A stretch of DNA of 64,000 bases from Bradyrhizobium archetypum (GCF_013114835.1 NZ_JAAVLW010000002.1:62001-126000); one strand, 5' to 3'. Numbered from the stretch's first letter, positions 43,798 to 52,918 are shown. Notes: a model not told the origin generated them from the sequence alone. Numbers and translations: made by a program.

Positions 43798-44184
43798 TCA
43801 CAAAAAATCGCGCAGCCTCGCGAGTTCAACGACCAGTTCGGCGGAGATGACTCGGGGAATCAACTCGCCCTGCGGGGCAGTATGAATCTCGTAGAGATGA
43901 CGCTGGCGCAGCGGCAGCTCCAAGAACTTGGTGATACATTCGTCCAAGGTGCCATCAAGGATGGAGTACGGGATGGGCCAAGCAGTATCCTTGACGCGCT
44001 CGTTGTTTTTCGAAGGCCACTTTTTTAAAACGGCAGAAGCGGAGAAGTCCGTTTGAAGGTGCTCCCTAAGGATTTGCTTCTCGGTTGGGAATGACAAAGA
44101 TCTGGCCGGGGTAGATGAGGTTGGGATTGCGGATTTGCTCTCGGTTCGCCTTGTAGATCGTGGCGTAGCGTGTGCCCGCGCCAT
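43798..44184 (-). CDS. Hypothetical protein overlapping the LysM gene
   Basis: The convincing part is the C-terminal 65 residues (WPIPYSILDGTLDECITKFL, LPLRQRHLYEIHTAPQGELI, ELARLRDFL), which look like a small conserved Bradyrhizobium protein. The only ATG in frame, at 44184, lies inside the LysM gene and gives a low-complexity N-terminus. An in-frame TTG at 44095-44097 would give 99 aa and is perhaps the real start; no in-frame start codon exists between there and the conserved part. No family recognised. It overlaps the 3' end of the LysM gene on the same strand. Confidence 0.5.
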   Translation of the reverse strand: MARAHATPRSTRRTESKSAIPTSSTPARSLSFPTEKQILREHLQTDFSASAVLKKWPSKNNERVKDTAWPIPYSILDGTLDECITKFLELPLRQRHLYEIHTAPQGELIPRVISAELVVELARLRDFL

Positions 44185-45247
44185 AGGTGGCCTGGCTGAT
44201 GCGCCACAGGCTGTCGCCGCGCGATACCGTGGTAGTCGTGATCTTCGGCACTACCACGGTGGAGGCGTTCGTGACGTCGGGGAGGGGGGCGCCTGCGGCA
44301 TCCGCCACCTTGGACTGCGGTAGGGCGCCGGAGTCTGGCTGTTTGGTCGGTGAGGTCCGCGGGGGCACCGACGCGGTTACCACGGGGTCGGGAGCATTGA
44401 ACGGCACTTCGGCGCGCCCACGCACTGTACCGGACTTCGAATCCACCTCGTCCAGCCTCACGCGGTAGTTCCCGGGCCCGATGCCTTCATTGACCGTGAC
44501 GGCAAAGCGTCCGTCCGCTCCCGCCGTCACCGACGCAATGAAGCTGTCGTTCAGATAGAGCCTCACCGGAGCGCCGGAGCGCGCGCGGCCACTCACGTGG
44601 AACTTTCCGCCGGCCTCGATCTCGACCGCCTCCACCACCACTGCAGCGGTTTCCTGCTTTGGCTGGGCCGGCTGGGACAACACGACGGTGGGCTTGTTTG
44701 GCGTCATCAGCGCCACGACCGGCTGCTCCCTCAGATTCGGCTCGAGCGCCACCGTCACGCTCTGTTTGGACGTGGTCACTCTGCCGTCCGGCTGTTTGGC
44801 GCGCAGCGTCAGGTCGTAAGTGCCTGGCGGAAGCAGGGGCGGGACCATGGCGAATTGCCCGGATTGATCCGCGATCACGCGATCATGCAATTCGCCATTG
44901 CGCAGCAATTCCACCGTCACGCCCGGCGTCGCGCGTCCCGCGATCACCGCTTCGCCAGTCGGTTCGATGCGGGCGACATCGAACGCCGGATTGCCGTCGC
45001 CGCTCTCGGGCGCCGTCGATCCGGCCAGCGCGGCTGCGACCGCGTTTGCCTCGCTCTGCGCGGCTGCAAGCGCCGCCGGACCCTTGGTTCGCTCGTCGGC
45101 GACCGGCTTTGGCGCGACACTTGTGCCGCTCCGGTCAACAACGGGCTCGCGCCAGATGTAGTGGACGGCGACCGCCGTCGCGATGCCGCTCGCCATAACA
45201 AGCCCGATCACGGGCAGGACCACGCGGTTCATTGATGTCTTGATCAT
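44066..45247 (-). CDS. LysM domain envelope protein
   Basis: 393 aa. An N-terminal hydrophobic segment (VVLPVIGLVMASGIATAVAV, about residues 9-28) anchors or exports it. The middle has two Ig-like beta domains (around residues 90-170, GRATPGVTVELLRNGELHDR, and 210-290, GRARSGAPVRLYLNDSF), separated by proline/alanine linkers. The last 50 residues are a LysM domain: TTTVSRGDSLWRISQATYGA, then YATIYKANREQIRNPNLIYP and GQIFVIP. LysM binds peptidoglycan. It may organise the cell wall; the partner is unknown. Confidence 0.88.
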   Translation of the reverse strand: MIKTSMNRVVLPVIGLVMASGIATAVAVHYIWREPVVDRSGTSVAPKPVADERTKGPAALAAAQSEANAVAAALAGSTAPESGDGNPAFDVARIEPTGEAVIAGRATPGVTVELLRNGELHDRVIADQSGQFAMVPPLLPPGTYDLTLRAKQPDGRVTTSKQSVTVALEPNLREQPVVALMTPNKPTVVLSQPAQPKQETAAVVVEAVEIEAGGKFHVSGRARSGAPVRLYLNDSFIASVTAGADGRFAVTVNEGIGPGNYRVRLDEVDSKSGTVRGRAEVPFNAPDPVVTASVPPRTSPTKQPDSGALPQSKVADAAGAPLPDVTNASTVVVPKITTTTVSRGDSLWRISQATYGAGTRYATIYKANREQIRNPNLIYPGQIFVIPNREANP

Positions 45248-45446
45248 GGTCTTCCCATCGGCCGGAACGTCAGCCCGCCGCCACTATACAGCGATTTCGG
45301 TCGAAATGGGTACTCGTTAACCGGGATAGCCCGATCGTCGTGGACAAGGTTGCCGAAGGGCGGGTCAAGCAGTGAGACACGCCGCAAGTACAAAAGGATT
45401 AAGCCGTTCCAGGTAGGCCGGTCAGGGGGGCTGGAGCTCTGGTCCA

Positions 45447-45794
45447 TCAAAGCTGCGCGGCGAATCGCCTGGGCGGCAGGCCGCTGCAGCCGCCCGCCTG
45501 CTCGGCGTCGAGCACCAATAGCGCCCCGGCCGCGTAAAGACGGCCGACGAAATCGACATCGTCGGAACGCGCGATGGTGACGAAGTTGTTCGATGCAAGA
45601 ATGCGGCCATTGGCCCTGGCGATCGCAGCCAGCGCCTGGGACGGCGGACCAATGACGGCGATCGACTTGCCGGGGGCCGAGCCGAAGGTCAACGTGGTGA
45701 CCACCACAAGCCAGCCGCAGATCACGATGGCGATGACGCCGGCGATCCGGCCCAATTCCGTCGCTCTGGCCGGCAAAGACTTGTTAGTAGTCAT
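45447..45794 (-). CDS. Small single-span membrane protein, unknown
   Basis: 115 aa from the ATG at 45794, which lies 11 bases inside the end of the upstream gene. One membrane helix (IAGVIAIVICGWLVVVTTLT, about residues 17-36) is followed by a periplasmic part containing IAVIGPPSQALAAIARANGR and ILASNNFVTIARSDD. The latter resembles a small NAD-like or transport-regulator fold, but no family is recognised. It is the last gene of an overlapping three-gene cluster with the two genes upstream. Confidence 0.65.
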   Translation of the reverse strand: MTTNKSLPARATELGRIAGVIAIVICGWLVVVTTLTFGSAPGKSIAVIGPPSQALAAIARANGRILASNNFVTIARSDDVDFVGRLYAAGALLVLDAEQAGGCSGLPPRRFAAQL

Positions 45795-46884
45795 AGAAAT
45801 GTTCAATCGCAGCACCCCTGGCCTTGAGGTCACGGTTGATATCCACGAGGCGGTCGATCCTGACCTTCAGGCCCGCCCGGCGAAAGCCGGGCCGCGCATC
45901 CAGTTCCAGTGAGAACAACTCGGTCGTGCCATTGATGTCGAGCTTGGCCGCATCGGGTGCAACCACCGTGATGAGGATGTCGTGATTGCCGGCGATTTCG
46001 GCAACCCCATAACCCTGATCCAGCAGATCCCGCAGGATATCGGTAAAGGCCTTGTAGCGTGGCGTTTGCACCAGCTGCCATTGGGCGCTGAGCGCACGGA
46101 TCGGCTTGATGCGAGGTTCCTTCGCCAGCACCTCAGGCGGCAATGTCGCGACCGCGAACATAATGTCGCGCGGCTCGTTGTCATTGCTGGCGTCGAGCGC
46201 CTTCTGGATCAGCGAGGCGTAACCGATCTTGACGAAATATTCGGCACCGAGCGCGAACTCGCGCTCCAAACTGCGCAAATTACTCGGTGTCGGGACCGAG
46301 ATCGCCATCAGTCCGTCGAGCTTCTCCTGGAACGGATATTTGTACCAGGGGATGGTGTAGAGGAACGCGGCATAGTCCTGCAGCACCGCGCGGCCGAATT
46401 CATCCTGCGGCGTGCGCTTCTCGCCCCTGATCCATTCGAACACGCGGCCAATGGTCTTCTCGTAGAATCCCTTGATGGCGTATTCGACGGAATAACTGAT
46501 GCCGATCACGTAAATCATCGTCTTCACTTCGGCGAGCGATTCTCCCTTCGCGGGCACGGCGCGGTTGATCGTGCAGAAGCTCTGCCAGAAGCCGAAGATA
46601 TGTCCGAGATAGTTGAAATGGCTCTCGCTGGAGCGGTCGAGGAAGCGGCCGAAATCCTCGAAGGAATAGACGATGTACCATTCGGGGAATGTGAAGAACG
46701 TATTGTTCAGCTTGCGCCGGTAACCCGGCTCCTCGATCGCCGGCAGAGCGGCGGCCGGTGCACTTGCAGCCGTCGCGCCGGAAGACGGCCGGCATGTCCC
46801 CTCGATATAGGCCAGTGGTGCAAGCACCGTCAGCACAATCAGGATCGCGACAGCAGCAAGGATGCGTCGCAGCCATTTAAGCAT
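45784..46884 (-). CDS. Conserved membrane-anchored protein of unknown function
   Basis: 366 aa from the ATG at 46884 (MLKWLRRILAAVAIL). One N-terminal helix (about residues 5-27) anchors a large soluble domain that contains FFTFPEWYIVYSFEDFGRFL, SESHFNYLGHIFGFWQSFC and YSVEYAIKGFYEKTIGRVFE. These are aromatic-rich stretches with no catalytic motif I recognise. The C-terminus has many beta strands (ITVVAPDAAKLDINGTTELF). The ATG overlaps the end of the upstream gene by 8 bases, and the stop is 11 bases inside the next gene: a tight operon. Confidence 0.75.
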   Translation of the reverse strand: MLKWLRRILAAVAILIVLTVLAPLAYIEGTCRPSSGATAASAPAAALPAIEEPGYRRKLNNTFFTFPEWYIVYSFEDFGRFLDRSSESHFNYLGHIFGFWQSFCTINRAVPAKGESLAEVKTMIYVIGISYSVEYAIKGFYEKTIGRVFEWIRGEKRTPQDEFGRAVLQDYAAFLYTIPWYKYPFQEKLDGLMAISVPTPSNLRSLEREFALGAEYFVKIGYASLIQKALDASNDNEPRDIMFAVATLPPEVLAKEPRIKPIRALSAQWQLVQTPRYKAFTDILRDLLDQGYGVAEIAGNHDILITVVAPDAAKLDINGTTELFSLELDARPGFRRAGLKVRIDRLVDINRDLKARGAAIEHFYDY

Positions 46885-47299
46885 GAACGGCGGTCCGCGT
46901 CCGCGGCGCAAGCAGATAGCCGATCAGGATTGCGACGCCGCCGAGAGCGAGATGTGGGGCGTTGGCGAAAAACCGTGTCGAGAGCGGCAGGTTGAGAACG
47001 CCGTTGATCAGGATGCCGAAATCGAGATAGCCGCTGCCGGTGAGCAGGCCGAGCATGCCGTCGGCGAAATAGAACACGCCGAATAGTTGAAAGAACAATT
47101 CCGAAGCGCGGCGCGAGGTCATCGCCGCCGTTGCCGCCCATAGCGCTGAGACCAGATGCAGTCCGTCGGCATACCAGGTGCGGCGAAACAGGCCGAAGAT
47201 CATGTCGTTGGCGTCGATGAAGGCCGGGATGTAGCCGGTGAGAATCACAAAGCCGAGCAGGGCTGCATAGCCCCAGCCGCACAGTCTGATGAGGTCCAT
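46877..47299 (-). CDS. Four-helix membrane protein (DUF4383-like)
   Basis: 140 aa from the ATG at 47299, with GGAGA upstream. Four hydrophobic segments (LIRLCGWGYAALLGFVILTG, LHLVSALWAATAAM, LFFQLFGVFYFADGMLGLLT, LALGGVAILIGYLLA) with a short D/N-containing loop in the first half suggest a DUF4383-type small membrane protein; this match is uncertain. It begins a three-gene overlapping cluster with the two genes downstream. Confidence 0.65.
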   Translation of the reverse strand: MDLIRLCGWGYAALLGFVILTGYIPAFIDANDMIFGLFRRTWYADGLHLVSALWAATAAMTSRRASELFFQLFGVFYFADGMLGLLTGSGYLDFGILINGVLNLPLSTRFFANAPHLALGGVAILIGYLLAPRTRTAVHA

Positions 47300-47332
47300 G
47301 ATGTCTCCGGCCAATTCGAATCTCTGCCCAGT

Positions 47333-47597
47333 CTAGAGTCTTGCAAGCGTCTTGAGCAGGGCATCGTTGAACATGCCGGGGTCTTCGATCTGTGGAATGT
47401 GGCCGAGCCCCGGCAGCAAGGTCAGGTCCGTATCGGATGGCAGCAGCGTCGCGGGCCTGCTCGACCGGATTGATGGTGTCCTCATCGCCCCACAGGATCC
47501 CGACAGGGACTTCCAGGTTCGCATAGGCGTTTCGATAAATTCCCAGGTGCGCAAATTGCGCATGCTTCGCATCGCCCGGAACGACAGGAAACACAAC
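47333..47597 (-). pseudogene. Truncated, frameshifted alpha/beta hydrolase remnant
   Basis: The - strand reads FAHLGIYRNAYANLEVPVGI, LWGDEDTINPVEQARDAA up to about 47460. It then needs a frame change to continue into LTLLPGLGHIPQIEDPGMFN and DALLKTLARL, stopping at 47333-47335. This is the C-terminal third of an alpha/beta hydrolase: strand 6 with the catalytic-aspartate region (GDEDTI) and the GLGHIP histidine motif. The N-terminal part is missing, replaced by the tolC gene, which stops immediately before it. Confidence 0.75.
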
Positions 47598-49013
47598 CTA
47601 CTGCCCGGACGGCGTCCGCAGGCCGTGCCAGGCGTCGCGCACTTGATGGTAGTGCACCTCCGGCAGATAGTCCGGTGTGTTGAGACCGAGATTCCTGACA
47701 TCGAGCCGGCCGATGGCGCTGAGCAAAGTGTAGGAGGCGATCACGCGGTCGCGCTGTGCGCCGATCAGCCGGGCCTTCGCCAGAATCAGGTCCTGCTGCG
47801 CGTTCAGCACGTCGACCGTGGTGCGCTGGCCGCCGGTCGCCTCCCGCTGCACGCCCTGCAGCGCGACGGTGGCGGCGCGGACTTCGGCTTCGGAAGCGGT
47901 GACTGCAATCTTGGCGCCTTCATTGGCGACCCAGGCGCCGACCGCGGCGGTGCGGGCCTGGTTGCGGACCTGGTCCAGCACCTGCCGGCTTTGTGCTGCA
48001 ATTTCCTTGGCCTGCCGGGTCTGCGAGGCGGCCATACCGCCATCATAGATTGGCTGGGTGAGTTGGGTGGTTATTGAGGCCTGGTCGGTGCCGAAGGTGC
48101 CGAGGGTTGGATCGGAGTCCTTGCTGCGACTGGCGCTGCCCTGCAGCGTGATGGTCGGCATCAGGCTGCTTTCGGCGACGCGGATTGAAGTCGAGGCGAC
48201 ATCGAAATCGAAGCTTGCCGCCATCACCGCCGGATGCTCGCGAAAGGCAAGCCCGGTGGCGTCATCGCGGCTGCGCGGCAGCAGGCGATCCACGGCGTCA
48301 GCGGGGCGGAGCTGGCTGGGCGCGTTGCCGATCACCTGGGTATATGTCGCCTGGCTGACAGCCAGATTGACCTCGGCGGCATTCAAATCGGCGCGGCCGC
48401 GGCTCAGACGTGCCTCGGCCTGCGCGGCGTCGGTTGGGGTGACGTCGCCGGCATTCAGGCGCTTCTGGGTAATGCTCAGCGTTTCCTGCAGGAACGCCAC
48501 GTTGGCGCGCTGGGCTTCGACCAGTGATTGGTTGGCGAGAACGTTGGTATAGACCGTAACCGCATCGAGCAGCACGCCCTGACCGACATTGCGTAGCGCC
48601 TCGCGGCCGGACCGAACCTGTAGTTCCGCCACGCGCACGCTGTTGGCGGTTTTGAATCCGTTGAACAACGTCTGGGAGACGGTCACTCCGATCGTCCAGG
48701 GCTTCAGGTTTGCCGACTGGACCGTGTTGTCGGGCAAGAGGTTGCGCACCGCCTGAAAGCCGGCGGACAGCGTAGCGACGATCTGCGGCCGATAACCCGA
48801 AAGCGCCTGCGGCACGTTCTCGTCCGTGGCGCGCTGGCGGGCGCGTTCGGCATTGAGCGCGGGATTGGTTTGGTAGGCTTTGGCCAGCGCCTCGGGCAGG
48901 CTTTCGCCATGCGCGGCCGGCGCGGCAAACGCGAGACAAGCTGCCGCAAGGCAAATGCCTGCTCGAAGCAACCGTCTTTCAATGCGGCCAACCCTTGCGG
49001 TGCGCCTAGCCAT
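47598..49013 (-). CDS. tolC: TolC-family outer membrane efflux protein
   Basis: 471 aa from the ATG at 49013 (MARRTARVGRIERRL). A signal peptide (about residues 1-36, ending AAHG before ESLPEAL) directs it to the envelope. Two long coiled-coil repeats follow, with AKAYQTNPALNAERARQRAT, VSQTLFNGFKTANSVRVAEL, TLSITQKRLNAGDVTPTDAA and QPIYDGGMAASQTRQAK, typical of type I secretion/RND outer-membrane channels. No inner-membrane pump is next to it, so it may serve several exporters. Its 3' end borders the hydrolase remnant. Confidence 0.93.
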   Translation of the reverse strand: MARRTARVGRIERRLLRAGICLAAACLAFAAPAAHGESLPEALAKAYQTNPALNAERARQRATDENVPQALSGYRPQIVATLSAGFQAVRNLLPDNTVQSANLKPWTIGVTVSQTLFNGFKTANSVRVAELQVRSGREALRNVGQGVLLDAVTVYTNVLANQSLVEAQRANVAFLQETLSITQKRLNAGDVTPTDAAQAEARLSRGRADLNAAEVNLAVSQATYTQVIGNAPSQLRPADAVDRLLPRSRDDATGLAFREHPAVMAASFDFDVASTSIRVAESSLMPTITLQGSASRSKDSDPTLGTFGTDQASITTQLTQPIYDGGMAASQTRQAKEIAAQSRQVLDQVRNQARTAAVGAWVANEGAKIAVTASEAEVRAATVALQGVQREATGGQRTTVDVLNAQQDLILAKARLIGAQRDRVIASYTLLSAIGRLDVRNLGLNTPDYLPEVHYHQVRDAWHGLRTPSGQ

Positions 49014-49353
49014 TTGATCCCGTAGTCGACACGAGAACGCGATAACCCTGCATCGAGCCATCCCGCTCCATCTTCTTGTTTGAGCATGATCTTCAGGAAC
49101 GACGGCTACCCGTCATTCCGGATCACGCACTGCCCGTCCGCCCCCGGCAGCCGCGGTTCGTCTACCTGTTTAGGGGCCACCGACGCCACAGGCAAACTGC
49201 CGCGCGACATCAGTACATTAATTCGGTGAAATCCGTGCTTGGCTGTTGCCGGTTCGTCACAGACAACACTTCGCGGCAAATGCGCTATGCTCTGGTGGCT
49301 GGCGTCCGATTCAGGGCGGTTGGTTCTCCAGCTATGCCCCGGATCTGCAACTG
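49014..49353. other. 340-base gap between tolC and the CoA-hydrolase gene
   Basis: Divergent promoter region for both genes. It contains TTGAGCATGATCTTCAGGAA and GTCATTCCGGATCACGC, which look like fragments of common Bradyrhizobium intergenic repeats. No RNA gene or good small gene is seen. Confidence 0.45.
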
Positions 49354-51207
49354 ATGCCAAAGCTGTTTTCCGATCCCGAATCGATTGCGGAGGACATCAT
49401 CCGCGATGTTGGAACCGACCTCGTGGTCGGTTTGCCGCTCGGGCTAGGCAAAGCCAATCATGTCGTCAACGCGCTGTACGCGCGCGCTGCCGCCGATCGT
49501 TCGATCAAGCTCACCCTGTTTTCGGCGCTGACGCTGGAAAAGCCCCGACCCTCAAGCCTGCTCGAACGCCGCTTCATCGACCCGGTGATCGATCGGCTGT
49601 TTGGCGGCTATCCCGACTTGTCCTATGCGAATGCTCTGCATGCCGGCGAACTGCCGCCCAACATCCAGGTGATCGAGTTTTTCTTCCTGGCCGGCAAATG
49701 GTTGCAGGTGCCATACGCGCAACAGCATTACATCTCCGCGAATTATACCCACGCATCGTCCTACCTGCTGACGCGCGGGCTGAACGTCGTTACCCAACTG
49801 GTGGCCAAACGTGTGGTCGAAGGCGTGACACGCTATAGCTTGAGCTGCAATACCGACACCACGCTTGACATCTTGCGTGCCCGCGGCGAGGGACGAGCAT
49901 CGTTCAAGCTGATCGGCCAGGTCAATTCAGAGCTGCCTTTCATGCCGGGTCCAGGCGATTTGCCGGCAGATGAATTTTCCGCCGTGCTCGATAGTCCCGC
50001 CACTGATTTTCCGCTGTTTGCACCGCCGGCCGAGCCTGTCAGCGACACCAAATACGCAATCGGTCTTCATGCCGCGAGCCTCGTCCCTGATGGCGGCACG
50101 CTGCAGATCGGCATCGGGCAGGTCGGCGATGCGCTGGCGCAGGGGCTGATCGTTCGCCACCGTGACAATGCGCAGTTTCGCGCGATCATGAAGCGGCTCG
50201 CGCCGGCAGCCGAGCCCGTGCAGACGGCGCCATTCGAGAAGGGACTCTACGGCGTCAGCGAAATGCTGATCGAGGCATTTCTCGGCCTGATCGACTCCGG
50301 TATTCTCAAGCGCGAGGTCGATGGCGTGGCGCTGCACGGCGCGTTCTTCCTCGGTCCGAAATCGCTCTATCGCGCGCTGCGCGAGATGCCGGAAGAACAA
50401 CTCGCGCGCATCCAGATGATGCCGGTGTCCTTCACCAACCAGCTCTATGGCGAGGAGGAGGCCAAGCGCCGTGCACGCGTTGGTGCCCGCTTCGTCAACA
50501 ATGCGATGATGGCAACCCTGATGGGGGCGGCGGTCTCCGATGGGCTCGACAACGGCCACGTCGTCAGCGGCGTGGGCGGCCAGTACAATTTCGTCGCGCA
50601 GGCTTTCGCACTTTCCGGCGCGCGCTCAGTTCTGACGCTGGACGCAACGCGCCAGGCGGGCAGGCGGACGCACTCGAATATCCGCTGGAGCTACGGTCAC
50701 GAGACTATCCCGCGGCATTTGCGCGATGTCTTCATCACCGAATACGGCGTTGCCGATATCAGAGGCAAATCGGACGCCGAGACCATTGCCGCGATGTTGC
50801 AGGTCACGGACTCCCGGTTCCAGGACGAGCTTGCCAGGATCGCCAAGGATGCGGGCAAGCTGCCGAAGGAGTTCGAAATTTCGCGCGGCCATCGCGAGAA
50901 CTTTCCGGAGCGGATCGCGGATGCCTTGAAACCCGCGCGCGAGGCCGGGCTCTTGCCGTCATTCCCGTTCGGCAGCGACTTCACCGAGGTCGAGCAGCGG
51001 CTGATCCCGGCGCTGCAGTTGCTACGGGAAGCGCAGCGGACGCCGCTGCTTCTTCCCGGATTGCTGTGGCAGGGGATGACACAGCCGCCAGATGCCTCAA
51101 AGCGCGAATGCCTGGCGCGACTGGGTCTCGGTCAGCCGAAGACGTTTGCCGAGTGGGCCTACCGCGCGCTGGTCAACGCGGCGCTGGCGCGGAGTGGCAC
51201 ACTATAA
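49354..51207 (+). CDS. Acetyl-CoA hydrolase/transferase family protein
   Basis: 617 aa from the ATG at 49354 (MPKLFSDPESIAEDI), longer than the typical 500-residue members. The N-terminal half (about residues 1-230) and C-terminal half resemble the two CoA-transferase lobes, with IGIGQVGDALAQGLIVRHR and VSGVGGQYNFVAQAFALSGA, then HLRDVFITEYGVADIRGKSD near the end. That last stretch is the usual C-terminal catalytic/CoA-binding region. Substrate (acetyl-CoA hydrolysis or transfer to a carboxylate) cannot be told. An upstream in-frame extension to 49246 lacks a family match. Confidence 0.85.
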   Translation: MPKLFSDPESIAEDIIRDVGTDLVVGLPLGLGKANHVVNALYARAAADRSIKLTLFSALTLEKPRPSSLLERRFIDPVIDRLFGGYPDLSYANALHAGELPPNIQVIEFFFLAGKWLQVPYAQQHYISANYTHASSYLLTRGLNVVTQLVAKRVVEGVTRYSLSCNTDTTLDILRARGEGRASFKLIGQVNSELPFMPGPGDLPADEFSAVLDSPATDFPLFAPPAEPVSDTKYAIGLHAASLVPDGGTLQIGIGQVGDALAQGLIVRHRDNAQFRAIMKRLAPAAEPVQTAPFEKGLYGVSEMLIEAFLGLIDSGILKREVDGVALHGAFFLGPKSLYRALREMPEEQLARIQMMPVSFTNQLYGEEEAKRRARVGARFVNNAMMATLMGAAVSDGLDNGHVVSGVGGQYNFVAQAFALSGARSVLTLDATRQAGRRTHSNIRWSYGHETIPRHLRDVFITEYGVADIRGKSDAETIAAMLQVTDSRFQDELARIAKDAGKLPKEFEISRGHRENFPERIADALKPAREAGLLPSFPFGSDFTEVEQRLIPALQLLREAQRTPLLLPGLLWQGMTQPPDASKRECLARLGLGQPKTFAEWAYRALVNAALARSGTL

Positions 51208-51263
51208 CCAACGTCGTCCCTCCGAATGCACCAGGGCATCAACACGACGGCCGCGGCGTATGG

Positions 51264-51293
51264 GTCCCTGCGTTCGCATGCGTTCGCAGGGAC
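51264..51293. repeat. GTCCCTGCG palindrome between convergent genes
   Basis: GTCCCTGCG (51264-51272) pairs perfectly with CGCAGGGAC (51285-51293) around a 12-base loop. It is a member of the GGGTCCCTGCGTTCGC repeat class. It lies between convergent genes (hydrolase + and enoyl-CoA hydratase -), where it may serve as a shared terminator, although no T run follows. Confidence 0.6.
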
Positions 51294-51315
51294 GACATGC
51301 GGAGAGAGCTCGGCG

Positions 51316-52095
51316 CTATCTGTTCTTGTTCACCGGCTTGCGCTTCTCGATGAACGCGGCCATGCCCTCGGCGCGGTCTTCCAGCGCGAAGGTCGAGTGG
51401 AACAGGTTGCGCTCGACGTTCATGCCCTCCGACAGCGGCGTCTCGAAGGCGCGGTTGATGGCTTCCTTGGCCATGACAGCGGCGGGACGCGACATCGCAG
51501 CGATCTTCTCGGCCGCCGACAGCGCTTCCTCCATCAATTTGTCCGCCGGCACAACGCGGCTGACGAGGCCGGAGCGCTCGGCTTCCGCCGCATCCATCAT
51601 GCGTCCGGTGAGGCAGAGATCCATCGCCTTGGACTTGCCGATCGCGCGAGTCAGGCGCTGGGTGCCGCCGATGCCGGGGATGGTGCCGAGCGTAATTTCA
51701 GGCTGGCCGAATTTGGCGGTGTCGGCGGCGATGATGATGTCGCACATCATGGCGAGCTCGCAGCCGCCGCCCAGCGCGTAGCCGCTGACGGCCGCGATCG
51801 TCGGTTTACGGCAGGTTGCGACGCGGTCGCCGCCGATCGCGGTGAAATCGCTGGAGAACATGTCGATGAAGCTCTTCGGCTGCATCTCCTTGATGTCGGC
51901 GCCGGCGGCGAACGCCTTTTCGCTGCCGGTGAGCAGGATGCAGCCGATCTTATCGTCCGCCTCGAGGTCATCGACGGCCGCCGCGATTTCGCGAAATACG
52001 CCGAACGACAGCGCATTGAGCATTTTCGGCCGGTTCAGCGTGATGATGCCGACCGGCCCTTTGTTCTCGACAATGATGTATTCGAACGTCGCCAT
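51316..52095 (-). CDS. Enoyl-CoA hydratase/isomerase
   Basis: 259 aa, full length for crotonases. The protein adds water to trans-2-enoyl-CoA in beta-oxidation. Signatures are [22 protein letters not shown] (oxyanion loop), [19 protein letters not shown] (with a catalytic glutamate in CEL) and [19 protein letters not shown] (second catalytic glutamate in PEIT). Both glutamates are present, so hydration is likely. The substrate chain length is unknown. Probably monocistronic. Confidence 0.93.
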   Translation of the reverse strand: MATFEYIIVENKGPVGIITLNRPKMLNALSFGVFREIAAAVDDLEADDKIGCILLTGSEKAFAAGADIKEMQPKSFIDMFSSDFTAIGGDRVATCRKPTIAAVSGYALGGGCELAMMCDIIIAADTAKFGQPEITLGTIPGIGGTQRLTRAIGKSKAMDLCLTGRMMDAAEAERSGLVSRVVPADKLMEEALSAAEKIAAMSRPAAVMAKEAINRAFETPLSEGMNVERNLFHSTFALEDRAEGMAAFIEKRKPVNKNR

Positions 52096-52204
52096 GATCC
52101 ACCCCGCGTAACCGATTTGCGCGCAATGTGCCCGCTGCGAGGGTGGGCTTCAAGTGGGGCGGCATCGGCCGGACGCGGCGTTGCCGCGCCCGGCGCCCGA
52201 ACCG

Positions 52205-52918
52205 CTAGGCCATGAACATGCGCGCGGCTGATGCCACCGTCAGCAGGGCGCCAAAAGCGATAAAGATCTTTCCGATCAGTGAGGTCTTGTCCAGCGTGGA
52301 ACTGTCGTTGCTGGCTGCCTGCGTGGCGATCTCCGACGCCGCTCTGGAGGTCGAGGCTATGGCGACCGTTCGCGTCGCAGGCGTCTCAGAGGAGGGCGTT
52401 TCCTGCAGCGCTCGATCGACGTCGTTGAGCTGGTCGGAGGCAACCACCCCGGCATCAGCCTGCGCTTCCGTGTCGGCGGGCTTGTCTGCCGCCGACTGCA
52501 GGACAGTGTTGGCCTTCTCCGACATTGCCGCCGACATCGCCTTGGCGCTATCGGAGGGCGCATCGGCTGCAGTCATTTGCGCGTTGGCGTTGGCTAGCCA
52601 TTCCGGAATCGCTGGCGAGGTGCCGCTGGGAGTCGCTGGCGATGCGCCGCCGTTCGCGTCAGCGACCTGTTTTTCCTCGGTTTTCTGGCTCTCGGCAGAT
52701 TTCGATGCCGCGCGCGTAGATTTGCGATGGGCGGACTGCTTTTTCTGCGAATGCGAACCTTGCCTGGAAGACTTGCCGGTCGTCGCGCTCTCCGCGTTGG
52801 AGACAGTGGCGCTGTCCGTATCCGTACCGGCAGCCATCGCCGGCAGTGACCCCGCGAAACCTACCCAAAGTCCTGCCGCGAAAATCAAGGCCGACCGCGC
52901 GCTGGCTTTGATCGTCAT
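52205..52918 (-). CDS. Secreted alanine/serine-rich protein with C-terminal membrane helix
   Basis: 237 aa from the ATG at 52918, with GGGGAGA upstream; an ATG 15 bases upstream is also possible. A signal peptide (about residues 1-27, ending AMA) is followed by a serine/alanine/lysine-rich, probably disordered region. The end holds one helix (LIGKIFIAFGALLTVASAAR). No family recognised. It is divergent from the ECF sigma/NrsF pair, so it might be a target of that sigma; inference. Confidence 0.65.
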   Translation of the reverse strand: MTIKASARSALIFAAGLWVGFAGSLPAMAAGTDTDSATVSNAESATTGKSSRQGSHSQKKQSAHRKSTRAASKSAESQKTEEKQVADANGGASPATPSGTSPAIPEWLANANAQMTAADAPSDSAKAMSAAMSEKANTVLQSAADKPADTEAQADAGVVASDQLNDVDRALQETPSSETPATRTVAIASTSRAASEIATQAASNDSSTLDKTSLIGKIFIAFGALLTVASAARMFMA

